Shown: positions 25,348-33,690 of the stretch, piece after piece | Layout: the number at the start of each line of letters is the position of its first letter | Numbering within the stretch: position 1 is the stretch's first letter | Assembly: GCA_050694175.1 (NCBI GenBank) | Contig: JBOGXA010000007.1 | Coordinates: 62,001-126,000, forward strand | Reading direction: 5' to 3' | DNA: 64,000 nt | Source of the DNA: JBOGXA01 sp050694175 | GTDB lineage: Bacteria; Actinomycetota; CADDZG01; WHSQ01 | Notes under the pieces: generated by a model | Told to the model about the DNA's origin: nothing | The model's input: only the letters and a program-made list of their open reading frames with translations | Database searches by the model: none | Program-made: the position numbers and the translations under genes

Positions 25348-27864
25348 TCAGGCTTCGGGCGAGTCGCCTTCGCCTGACGATGCGCCGGCCAGCTCGACCG
25401 GCGGATGGTCGGGGGTCCTCTCCGCCTTGCGGAAGACGATCTCGTTCTTCCCGTCCGGGTCCGGCTCGGTGTCGACTATCACCGTGTCGCCGGCTTCGAA
25501 TTCCTTCCACAGGATCTTCTCCGACAGCGGGTCCTCGACCAAACGCTGAATCGCGCGCCGTAGAGGACGTGCTCCCAGTGCCGGGTCGTAACCCTCCGAG
25601 CTGAGAAGGTCCTTGGCGGTCTCCGTCATCTCGATCGAGACATCCTGGCTCTCGAGTTGCTCGGCAACTCGCTTCATCATCAGGTCGACGATAGCGTGTA
25701 CTTCCGCCCGTGCGAGCTCGTGGAAGACGATGACTTCGTCGATCCGGTTGAGGAACTCGGGCCGGAAGTTGCGCTTCAGCTCTTCCTGCACCCGCTCCTT
25801 CATCTTTTCGTAGCTGAGCTCCTCGCTCGCCTGCCCGAAGCCCATGGCCGGCTTGCGCAGGTTCTGGGTGCCGAGGTTCGAAGTCATGATGATCACCGTG
25901 TTCTTGAAGTCGACCGTCTTGCCCTGCGCATCTGTCAAGCGGCCGTCTTCGAGGATCTGAAGCAGAGTGTTGAAGACGTCCGGATGCGCTTTCTCGATTT
26001 CGTCGAGCAGGACGACCGAGTAGGGGCGGCGTCGCACCGCTTCGGTGAGCTGACCACCCTCCTCGTAGCCGACATATCCGGGCGGGGAACCGACCAGTCG
26101 GCTGACCGTGTGCTTCTCCATGTACTCGGACATGTCGAGCTGGATCAGCGCGTCCTCGTCGCCAAACAAGAACTCTGCGAGCGCCTTCGCCGTCTCGGTC
26201 TTCCCAACACCCGAGGGGCCGAGGAAGATGAACGACCCGGCCGGACGCTTGGGGTCCTTGAGCCCTGCACGCGTCCTTCTTATCGAACGGGATACGGCTG
26301 AGATCGCGTCCTGTTGTCCGACGATTCGCTTGTGGAGCTCGTCCTCCATGCGCAACAGCTTGGCGGTCTCCTCTTCGGTCAGCGATGTGACCGGGATCCC
26401 CGTCCACGACGAAAGGACCTCGGCAATCTCCTCTTCGTCGACTTCGGCGAAGGTCTCGCCCTGCTCCGAGCGCCACTCGAGCTCCTTGGCCGAGCGCTCT
26501 TCCCCGAGACGCTTCTCCTCGTCCCTGTGAGTGGCCGCGCGCTCGAAGTCCTGTTGCTCGATGGACTCTTCCTTCTTGCGCCTGACGTCGGCGATCCGGT
26601 CCTCGAGCTCCTTGTAGTCGGGCGGCGCGCTCATGCGGCGAATCCGCAGACGCGAGCCGGCCTCGTCGATGAGGTCGATCGCCTTGTCGGGAAGGTAGCG
26701 GTCGGAGATGTAGCGATGAGCAAGGTTGGCGGCTGCGACGAGACCCTGGTCGGTGATCTGCACGCGGTGGTGGGCTTCGTAGCGGTCTCGGAGTCCCTTC
26801 AGGATGTCGATCGTGTGCGAGACCGTCGGCTCGGGGACCTTGATCGGCTGGAACCGCCGCTCGAGGGCCGCGTCCTTTTCGAGATGCTTACGGTACTCGT
26901 CGAGGGTCGTTGCCCCGATCGTCTGCAGTTCGCCGCGCGCAAGCATCGGCTTGAGGATGCTCGCTGCGTCGATTGCACCTTCGGCAGCGCCGGCCCCCAC
27001 GAGCGTGTGCAGCTCGTCGATGAAAAGGATGATGTCGCCGCGCGTCTTTATCTCTTTCAGAACCTTCTTGAGGCGCTCCTCGAAATCACCCCGGTAGCGA
27101 GATCCCGCGACCAGAGCACCGAGGTCCAGTGTGTAGAGCTGCTTGCCCTCGATCGTCTCGGGAACTTCACCTTTGACGATCGCCTGCGCGAGACCCTCGA
27201 CGATTGCGGTTTTCCCGACGCCTGGCTCACCGATGAGAACCGGGTTGTTCTTGGTCCGTCGCGACAGCACCTGCATGACCCGCTCGATCTCTCGTTCGCG
27301 ACCGATCACTGGATCGAGCTGGTTCTCGCGTGCGAGCTGGGTCAGGTTGCGCCCGAACTGATCGAGCACGAGCGAACCCTGCGCGCCCTCCCCGGGCCCC
27401 CCGCCGGTCGGCTCCTTGCCTGCGCCCGAGTAGCCCGACAGCAACTGGATGACCTGCTGGCGAACCCGGCCGAGGTCGGCGCCGAGCTTGACGAGCACCT
27501 GGGCGGCCACTCCCTCGCCCTCGCGGATCAGGCCGAGAAGAATGTGCTCCGTACCGATGTAGTTGTGTCCGAGCTGCAACGCCTCGCGAAGACTGAGCTC
27601 GAGGACCTTCTTGGCCCGAGGAGTAAAGGGGATGTGGCCCGACGGCGGCGACTGGCCGGCGCCGATGATCTCCTCGACCTGCTGGCGAACCTTTTCGAGA
27701 GAGATCCCGAGCGACTCGAGCGCCTTGGCGGCAACGCCCTCGCCCTCGTGGATCAAGCCGAGCAAGATGTGCTCGGTGCCGATGTAGTTGTGGTTGAGCA
27801 GCCTCGCCTCTTCTTGGGCGAGCACGACAACCCTCCGGGCCCTGTCGGTAAATCGCTCAAACAC
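25348..27864 (-). CDS. clpC: ATP-dependent Clp protease ATP-binding subunit ClpC
   Basis: An 838-residue HSP100 unfoldase that feeds ClpP. Two Clp-N repeats (FTDRARRVVVLAQEEARLLNHNYIGTEHILLGLI and a second copy after 75 residues), D1 Walker A GEPGVGKTAI, a middle UVR-like coiled region (DRIADVRRKKEESIEQQDFERAA), D2 Walker A GPSGVGKTETAKALAE. GTG 27864 gives the standard start VFERFTDRARR with AAGGAGG upstream; the 27-residue longer frame is basic and unlike the family. Expected clpP and lsr2 are not in the window. A long leader (27865-28255) may carry its regulation. Confidence 0.96.
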   Translation of the reverse strand: MFERFTDRARRVVVLAQEEARLLNHNYIGTEHILLGLIHEGEGVAAKALESLGISLEKVRQQVEEIIGAGQSPPSGHIPFTPRAKKVLELSLREALQLGHNYIGTEHILLGLIREGEGVAAQVLVKLGADLGRVRQQVIQLLSGYSGAGKEPTGGGPGEGAQGSLVLDQFGRNLTQLARENQLDPVIGREREIERVMQVLSRRTKNNPVLIGEPGVGKTAIVEGLAQAIVKGEVPETIEGKQLYTLDLGALVAGSRYRGDFEERLKKVLKEIKTRGDIILFIDELHTLVGAGAAEGAIDAASILKPMLARGELQTIGATTLDEYRKHLEKDAALERRFQPIKVPEPTVSHTIDILKGLRDRYEAHHRVQITDQGLVAAANLAHRYISDRYLPDKAIDLIDEAGSRLRIRRMSAPPDYKELEDRIADVRRKKEESIEQQDFERAATHRDEEKRLGEERSAKELEWRSEQGETFAEVDEEEIAEVLSSWTGIPVTSLTEEETAKLLRMEDELHKRIVGQQDAISAVSRSIRRTRAGLKDPKRPAGSFIFLGPSGVGKTETAKALAEFLFGDEDALIQLDMSEYMEKHTVSRLVGSPPGYVGYEEGGQLTEAVRRRPYSVVLLDEIEKAHPDVFNTLLQILEDGRLTDAQGKTVDFKNTVIIMTSNLGTQNLRKPAMGFGQASEELSYEKMKERVQEELKRNFRPEFLNRIDEVIVFHELARAEVHAIVDLMMKRVAEQLESQDVSIEMTETAKDLLSSEGYDPALGARPLRRAIQRLVEDPLSEKILWKEFEAGDTVIVDTEPDPDGKNEIVFRKAERTPDHPPVELAGASSGEGDSPEA

Positions 27865-28255
27865 TGTGGGGCCCCGCCTCCTTCTGTTGCCCCCGGAGCC
27901 GTCCGATGGCCCCGGCCTTGTGGGAGCCGAAGCCCCCGCCGACATCCAATTATACGAGGGGAGGTGTTTTCTACCCCATCCTTTCGTATATCAACTGAAA
28001 CGCTGCGGCCCCCGGGGGCGTTCCCGAAACGCCGTACTTCTTTTCTTCCTTCTTTGATGCACGAGCCGCCCGAAACGTTGCTCTTGCCCGGATCATCGGC
28101 ACCACGGCGCTAGTGCATAAGGGAAGGAGGGCGAGATCGCGATGAAAAATACGGCGTGATGGGCCCGGGTCCCCCACGCTGTGCGCGCCGGCAGCCGTAC
28201 GGCGCGCCAGGTATCCATCAAGACGAGGTTGGCGCCCATCCGCTCGCCCCGCCGG
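27865..28255 (-). other. clpC leader region without a gene
   Basis: A 391-bp gap between the lipoprotein gene and clpC. Small open frames here have no ribosome sites or family likeness. The part near 27865-28000 is AT-richer than its surroundings, fitting a promoter; the part near 28170-28230 is GC-rich with short dyads. lsr2, which sits here in mycobacteria, is not found. Confidence 0.4.
27949..27954 (-). promoter_or_regulatory. Candidate -10 box for clpC
   Basis: Reading toward clpC, the leader contains a perfect TATAAT, about 85 bp upstream of the GTG. At the usual distance the -35 side is GAAAAC/GGGGTA-like, not TTGACA, so this would be an activator-assisted or ECF-assisted promoter. The remaining leader to 28255 shows no CIRCE element (TTAGCACTC-N9) and no clear CtsR box. 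Confidence 0.35.
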
Positions 28256-29704
28256 TCAGTGGATGGGGTCGCCCCGTCCGGTGGCGACTCCGAACCTGAG
28301 GCGCCCGACCGCCGGCGGCGGCGCCTGGGGCGGAGGGGCTCCCCGTACTAAGAATCTCCAGTCTCGGGACGAGAAATCCAACTCGTCGCCATCGATCGAG
28401 AACCCACGGGCGAGGGGGACCCACGGGAGGGCGGAGTAGACCGCTTCGGGGAGTCGCTCTCGCTCGGGCACCGCCCGGCTCGCGGCCGGGACGGTCCAGA
28501 TGCCCACTGCGCTCTGGTCGACTGCGGTGTGATCGTCGGGGCCGAGGGTCACCTCGGTGCCACCGAAGCGTGCCCGCCGAAGCCGCTCGAGCACAGAGGC
28601 GAGATCCTGGCCGGCGTCCGCATGCTCGTAGGCCCACCCGGTCATGCGGACGGCGTCGTACGCGCGCAGCTGCCAACCCGTCGGAAGGTTGCCCCACCAG
28701 CCCCTAAACGATCTCCTGAATCGTTGGAAGGCCGGGACCGGCAGATAGTGCGCCCCGCGCCCGTAGGAATCGGAAGCGACGGTGCCGGCCGGCAAGGGCT
28801 CATTGACGCGTGGGCTAAAGCCCTCATCGAGGGCCACCACCTGGGGGTGCCACTCACCCGTCGCCACGCGCTCTCGGCGCACGCGTCGAGAGGCAGTCGC
28901 AAGCCGGGCGCGCGGCGTCGATATGTAAGTGGAGCCCATCTCGCGAAGGGTCCTGGTCACCGCGGACAGGACGCGCGGCGGCCCCTCGACGACAATCGCC
29001 TCAACGCGCGCCCGGCGCAAACGCGCGACTAGCGGTGCGAAGGTCGTCTCGTCGGGGTCGTAGCGCACCACCCTCGGGCCGCGATCGCCCGACCCGCCCG
29101 CCGCTTCTCGCAGCGCGCTCACGGCACCGGAGCCGGAAAACGACTTGCCGGCAAGCAGGCCCACCGTCTCGTATCGGCGATCCGAAAAGAGATAGGTGGC
29201 GATCCGCCGCGCCTGCCACACGAGTGACGGCGCCATCTGGAACACGTGCTGAGTCAGGCGCCGGGCTCCGTAAAGGTCACCGTAGATCAGCATCGCCGGA
29301 ATCCCCCTTCCGGCGAGCGCCGTCTCGGCGCGCGGCAGAACGCGGGGCGGTCCCGCATAGAGGATCCCGACCGTGCGCGGGAGACCGACGAGCTCTTGGA
29401 TCTGGCGCAGAGCTCGGTCCGGAGAACCGCGGTCGTCGCGCGTGACGAGCTCGAACGGAGGTGACTCCTCGTCCCTGGCGACATTGATTCTGTGCACCGC
29501 GAGGTCGGCGCCCTCGAACGCGTCCTCGCCGCGCCAGGCGTCCTCCCCAGTCATGGTCCCCACCAGACCGATGACGAGTGTGTCCGACGCTGTTGGGCGT
29601 CCCCTGGGCGTGTTCTGGGTGGAGCCGGGGCCGTCGTCGTCCGATGTACACGCGCCTGTCGCTACGAGCAATGCGACGAACGCACAAACGATTCGAAAAG
29701 TCAC
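28256..29704 (-). CDS. ABC-type substrate-binding lipoprotein (Peripla_BP_6)
   Basis: 482 residues with a signal sequence and lipobox VATGAC at 15-20, then the branched-chain-amino-acid-receptor fold: DTLVIGLVGTMTGEDAW, GADLAVHRIN, FELVTRDDRG, ILYAGPPRVLPRAETALAGRGIPAML, QMAPSLVWQARRIATYLF. The usual Gly-Pro-Ser motif is missing, and no permease or ATPase is near, so it may be an orphan or work with remote components or a signalling partner. GTG 29704 overlaps the lysS stop as GTGA, so it is co-translated with lysS. Ligand unknown. Confidence 0.8.
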   Translation of the reverse strand: MTFRIVCAFVALLVATGACTSDDDGPGSTQNTPRGRPTASDTLVIGLVGTMTGEDAWRGEDAFEGADLAVHRINVARDEESPPFELVTRDDRGSPDRALRQIQELVGLPRTVGILYAGPPRVLPRAETALAGRGIPAMLIYGDLYGARRLTQHVFQMAPSLVWQARRIATYLFSDRRYETVGLLAGKSFSGSGAVSALREAAGGSGDRGPRVVRYDPDETTFAPLVARLRRARVEAIVVEGPPRVLSAVTRTLREMGSTYISTPRARLATASRRVRRERVATGEWHPQVVALDEGFSPRVNEPLPAGTVASDSYGRGAHYLPVPAFQRFRRSFRGWWGNLPTGWQLRAYDAVRMTGWAYEHADAGQDLASVLERLRRARFGGTEVTLGPDDHTAVDQSAVGIWTVPAASRAVPERERLPEAVYSALPWVPLARGFSIDGDELDFSSRDWRFLVRGAPPPQAPPPAVGRLRFGVATGRGDPIH

Positions 29705-31119
29705 CGGTCCGGCTTCAGCACCGGAAAAAGAATCGCCTCACGGATGGACCCCAGTCCGAGCAGAAACGCTAGGAGCCGATCGATGCCCAGCCCAAATCCG
29801 CCGGCGGGAGGCATCCCATAGCTCAGGGCCTCGAGGAACTCCTCGTCCGGAAGCGCCACCTCCTCGGCGCCCTCCTCGCGGGCGCGAACTTGCTGCTCGA
29901 AACGCCGCCTCTGCTCTTCGGGATCGTTCAGCTCGGAATAGATGGGGGCCATCTCGACTCCTCCCATCACCAGGTCTGCGTGCTCGGTGAAGCCGTCGAT
30001 CTCCCTGTGGTCCTTGGCCAGTGGTGACACATCCTTGGGAAAGCCCGTCACGAAAGTCGGTTGCAGCAGTTTCTTCTCGACCACAGCCTCGAACAGCTCG
30101 GCCACAAGGACACCGGTGGGCAAATCATCTCCCACGTTGGCTTCGCGCGCGGCAGCTCGCAGCGCATCACGGTCTCCTCGCTTCCATGCTTCTTCGAGAT
30201 CGATGCCTGCCGCCTCGCGCAAGGCGTCGAACATCGAGATCCTGCGAAACGGCTGCGCGAGGTCGATTCTCTCTCCGGCCAGGTCCACCGTCGTCGTTCC
30301 AATGACGGCAGTCGCGATCGCGCGCACGAGCTCCTCGACGAGCGACATCGTGGAGTGATAGTCGACGTAGGCCTCGTAGGCTTCGAGCATCGTGAACTCG
30401 GGATTGTGACGCGCGGAGACACCTTCGTTGCGGAAACTGCGGTTGAGCTCGTACACGCGCTCCGCACCGCCAATCAAGAGACGCTTGAGATACAGCTCCG
30501 GCGCCACCCGCAGATACAGGTCGATGTCCAGCGCGTTCAGGTGGGTGACGAAGGGGCGAGCGACGGCGCCGCCGGCGACTGGCTGTAGCAGCGGAGTCTC
30601 GACCTCGAGGAATCCGCGCTCGTTGAGAAATCGTCTGATCTCGTGATTCGCCGCCGCGCGTGCGTCGAGGGTGGCGCGCGCCTCCGGATTGAACAAGAGA
30701 TCGAGGTAGCGATGGCGGTGGCGAACCTCGACATCGGTCAATCCGTGCCACTTCTCGGGCAACGGCCTCAGGCACTTTGCCAGCACGGCGGTGGACGTGA
30801 CCCTCACCGACAGCTCGCCCCGGCGCGTGATCACGATCTCACCTTCGGCCCCCGCGATGTCGCCGACATTCAGACGGGCGAAGGCCTCCATGCCGTCATC
30901 ACCCAACAACGCGTGCTGAGCAAAAAGCTGAATTCGTCCCGACCCATCCTCCAGATCGGCGAAAGCAACCTTGCCGTGCGTCCTCACCGTACGCACTCGC
31001 CCGGCGACGCGCGCCTGCTCGCCCGTGTCCGAGGACGGCTCCAGGGACCCGAAGCGCTCGCGTATCTGCGCCGCCGTGTGCGATCGCTCGAATGAATACG
31101 GGTAGTCGTGGTCCGGCAT
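29701..31119 (-). CDS. lysS: Lysyl-tRNA synthetase, class II
   Basis: A 472-residue class II synthetase. An OB-fold anticodon domain (ARVAGRVRTVRTHGKVAFADLEDGSGRIQLF) is followed by the catalytic core: motif 2 in ELNRSFRNEGVSARHNPEF and motif 3 GFGLGIDRLLAFLLG. Motif 1 is in FLNERGFLEVETPLLQP. ATG 31119 directly follows coaX. The usual neighbour order coaX-lysS is kept. Confidence 0.95.
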   Translation of the reverse strand: MPDHDYPYSFERSHTAAQIRERFGSLEPSSDTGEQARVAGRVRTVRTHGKVAFADLEDGSGRIQLFAQHALLGDDGMEAFARLNVGDIAGAEGEIVITRRGELSVRVTSTAVLAKCLRPLPEKWHGLTDVEVRHRHRYLDLLFNPEARATLDARAAANHEIRRFLNERGFLEVETPLLQPVAGGAVARPFVTHLNALDIDLYLRVAPELYLKRLLIGGAERVYELNRSFRNEGVSARHNPEFTMLEAYEAYVDYHSTMSLVEELVRAIATAVIGTTTVDLAGERIDLAQPFRRISMFDALREAAGIDLEEAWKRGDRDALRAAAREANVGDDLPTGVLVAELFEAVVEKKLLQPTFVTGFPKDVSPLAKDHREIDGFTEHADLVMGGVEMAPIYSELNDPEEQRRRFEQQVRAREEGAEEVALPDEEFLEALSYGMPPAGGFGLGIDRLLAFLLGLGSIREAILFPVLKPDR

Positions 31120-31896
31120 CTACTCCTCTGAATTCCGCTCGTAGACCTCGCGCAGGCCCAGCAGCGTCAGAGCCGGCTCGACCCGCTCGACCCGGCGGCA
31201 GTGCTCCACCACGGTCGCGGCTCGACCACCCGTCGCCACGACGCGCATCGGGCCACCGAGCTCCTCGCAGATGCGGTCGATCAGCCCGTCGATCATCGCC
31301 GCACTCCCGTACATGATGCCCGACTGAACACACGTCACCGTCGTTTTGCCGATGACCGAGGGCGGCGCAACCAGCTCGACCCGTCCGATCTGCGCTGCAG
31401 CGCGGAACAATCCCTCGGCAGATGAGTCGATTCCGGGGGCGATGGCGCCTCCCAGGTACTCCCCCCGCGTCGACACGACGTCCAGATTTGTCGCGGTTCC
31501 GAAATCGACGACGATGACCGCCTCGCCCGGCCACAGGGCGTGCGCAGCAACCGCGTTTGCGATTCGGTCGGCTCCGACCTCTCGGGGGTTATCGGTCAAC
31601 ACCGCGATGCCGGTGCGCACCCCGGGCTCGACGACAACGGGGGGGAAGCCGAAGTAGCGATTGGTCATCTCGCGGAGCTCCCCGGTGAGGCGCGGTACCA
31701 CCGACGACATGACGACTCCGCTGATCTGGCTCGTGAACGAAAGATCGGCTAGAGCGAGGAAATCGCCGAAGAGCAGGGCCAGCTCATCTGCTGTTCTCGC
31801 CGGGTTGGTGGACGCCGACCATTCGTGCTGAAGCGCGCGCCGGTCGAATACGCCCAGGTGGGTTTGGGTGTTGCCGACGTCAACGGCCAGCAGCAT
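31120..31896 (-). CDS. coaX: Type III pantothenate kinase CoaX
   Basis: A 258-residue ASKHA-fold kinase that phosphorylates pantothenate in the first CoA step. It starts MLLAVDVGNTQTHLGVF (phosphate-binding strand), with VVDFGTATNLDVV, GTATxxD ATP side, GADRIANAV catalytic Asp and GGAIAPGI. It overlaps panC by 17 bp and is followed by lysS directly. Pantothenate from PanC is its substrate, so the neighbours make one pathway. panD is not present here. Confidence 0.94.
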   Translation of the reverse strand: MLLAVDVGNTQTHLGVFDRRALQHEWSASTNPARTADELALLFGDFLALADLSFTSQISGVVMSSVVPRLTGELREMTNRYFGFPPVVVEPGVRTGIAVLTDNPREVGADRIANAVAAHALWPGEAVIVVDFGTATNLDVVSTRGEYLGGAIAPGIDSSAEGLFRAAAQIGRVELVAPPSVIGKTTVTCVQSGIMYGSAAMIDGLIDRICEELGGPMRVVATGGRAATVVEHCRRVERVEPALTLLGLREVYERNSEE

Positions 31897-32737
31897 CGGC
31901 GGGCTCCCAGTGCAAGTTGTCGATGAGCCGCGTCGACCCCACGCGCGCGGCGACTGCAAGTAGGACCGACCGTCGGGGCGCCGGATCTTCGAAGGTGTCC
32001 GGATCCACAATCCGGGCATAGTCGGCTTCGACTGTCTCCCCGCCCTCCAGCATTTTCAGCATCTCCTTTTCGGCCGTCTCGAACCCAGCGCCTCCGTCCA
32101 GAGCCGCCCGTCCCGACTGCAGGGCTCGATAGAGGACGGTCGCCTTCACCCTCTCCTCCGTCGACAGGTGTGCATTGCGGCTGCTCATTGCAAGCCCATC
32201 CGGTTCCCGAACGATCGGACAGACCGCGATATCGACCCCAAAGTTCAGATCGAGCACCATCCTCTTGACGACCGCGACCTGCTGAGCGTCTTTCTGCCCA
32301 AAGAATGCGACGTCCGGCTCCACCATGTGAAGGAGCTTGGCAACCACCGTGCACACGCCATCGAAGTGCCCCGGGCGGTGTTCGCCCTCAAGCATGCTGC
32401 CCAGCGGCCCCACCGAAACAACAGTCGACGCACCCTGCGGGTACATCTCCTCTATCGATGGTGTGAACACCACCTCGGTCCCGGCAGCGCGCAGCACCTC
32501 CAGGTCGCCGCGCTCGTCGCGCGGATAGGTTGCGAAGTCTTCCTGCGGCCCGAATTGAAGAGGGTTCACGAAGATGCTCACGATCACCACATCGCAGCGG
32601 GCACGCGCAGCCTGCACCAGCGATAGATGACCGTCGTGCAACGCGCCCATCGTGGGGACGATGCCGATTGTTCTCCCGTCGACGCGCGCGCGATCGAGTG
32701 CCCGGCGGAGATCTTCGCCCGTGCCCACAACCTTCAT
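31880..32737 (-). CDS. panC: Pantothenate synthetase
   Basis: A 285-residue adenylate-forming ligase joining pantoate and beta-alanine. Motifs: TMGALHDGHLSLV (HIGH-like), NPLQFGPQEDFATYPR, GKRPGHFDGV-type loop (here RPGHFDGVCTVV), FGQKDAQQ and the SSRN block (MSSRNAHLS). The start overlaps the DUF2520 stop as ATGA. Its end overlaps coaX. Confidence 0.96.
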   Translation of the reverse strand: MKVVGTGEDLRRALDRARVDGRTIGIVPTMGALHDGHLSLVQAARARCDVVIVSIFVNPLQFGPQEDFATYPRDERGDLEVLRAAGTEVVFTPSIEEMYPQGASTVVSVGPLGSMLEGEHRPGHFDGVCTVVAKLLHMVEPDVAFFGQKDAQQVAVVKRMVLDLNFGVDIAVCPIVREPDGLAMSSRNAHLSTEERVKATVLYRALQSGRAALDGGAGFETAEKEMLKMLEGGETVEADYARIVDPDTFEDPAPRRSVLLAVAARVGSTRLIDNLHWEPADAAGR

Positions 32738-33618
32738 CGACCCTCCAGAACGTTCTCCAGCTCTGCGTCGGTGCTCACATCGAGGTTCCCGCTGCGACGC
32801 GCTGCGTCAATTGTGAGCCGCGCGGCGAGCTGGTAAGCGTCGCGCAGGTCGGGCACCCGTTGCCTCAGCGCTTCTAGGTGGAGCCGAAGGGTTGCAACGT
32901 CACCGCGGATTGCCGGCCCGGTCAGAACCGACGCGGCGTCCCCGGTGTCGCGGGCGTTCTGAACGGCGCCGGATGCCAGCGGGCCCAGCACGTCCAGTGG
33001 TCGCTCGATGCGAATGGCCCGGAGCATTGCCTCCGCGCCGGCGAGAAGCGCCGTGATGCCGTTCGCGGTCGTGACGGTGGCCGCATGCCACAGGGGTCGG
33101 TCCTCCTCGGACACGGCGACCGGCCTCCCGCGTAGGTCCGCCTCGACAAGTTCATGCGCCCACGCCTCGAGGCCGGGGGAGCATGTGATCCCCCACGCGG
33201 AGCCGGGTAGGCGCTTGATCGCGAGGTCGACGTCGGGGCACGCCTGCACCGGGTGCAGGGCGCACACGCCTTGACCGTTTGCAATCGGTGCCAGGACATC
33301 GAGCCCGAGGGCTCCGGAGAAATGGCACGCCACGGCTCCGTTCGATCCGCCCGCGTCGATGCGCTCGGCGACTGTCCGGATCTCTCTGTCGGGAACGGCC
33401 ACCAGGATCACGTTGGCGTGGGGAAGCCCGGCTTCGATGTCGAACACATGCGCTCCCAATCGCTCGGCCGCCGCCGACGCCGAGGCCGGTGTGCGCGACG
33501 CGACACCGACGATCCGGTGGCCGGCGTCCTGAAGGAGTAGAGCCGTCGCAGTCCCCACGCGCCCCGCGCCGATGAGGGCGATCCGAAGTGGTGACGCCGG
33601 GGGCTTGTAGTCGGTCAC
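32734..33618 (-). CDS. Rossmann-like DUF2520 protein
   Basis: 294 residues: N-terminal NAD(P) Rossmann fold (RIALIGAGRVGTATALLL, basic Arg in VASRTP), VAVPDREI, and the family block CHFSGALGLDVL... GVCALHPVQ, followed by a helical DUF2520 domain. The GTG start at 33618 lacks a strong ribosome site. The gene is coupled to panC by a 4-bp overlap in most Actinomycetota; a ketopantoate-reductase-like role in the pantothenate pathway is a guess from context, not shown by the motifs. Confidence 0.85.
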   Translation of the reverse strand: MTDYKPPASPLRIALIGAGRVGTATALLLQDAGHRIVGVASRTPASASAAAERLGAHVFDIEAGLPHANVILVAVPDREIRTVAERIDAGGSNGAVACHFSGALGLDVLAPIANGQGVCALHPVQACPDVDLAIKRLPGSAWGITCSPGLEAWAHELVEADLRGRPVAVSEEDRPLWHAATVTTANGITALLAGAEAMLRAIRIERPLDVLGPLASGAVQNARDTGDAASVLTGPAIRGDVATLRLHLEALRQRVPDLRDAYQLAARLTIDAARRSGNLDVSTDAELENVLEGR

Positions 33619-33690
33619 ACTGCGCTCCAGTCCACGCTGGGTACCGGTCGGGACCGAAGCATAAGCGGATCGCGTCCGCCGGGCGGAACG

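Noticed and set aside
26314..28113. A 599-codon open frame on the plus strand
   Set aside because: Antisense to clpC over most of its length; composition is that of a reversed GC-rich coding frame.
27971..28177. A 68-codon minus frame in the clpC leader
   Set aside because: No ribosome site or recognisable domain, does not match lsr2.
32168..32626. A 152-codon plus-strand frame
   Set aside because: Antisense to panC, no support.
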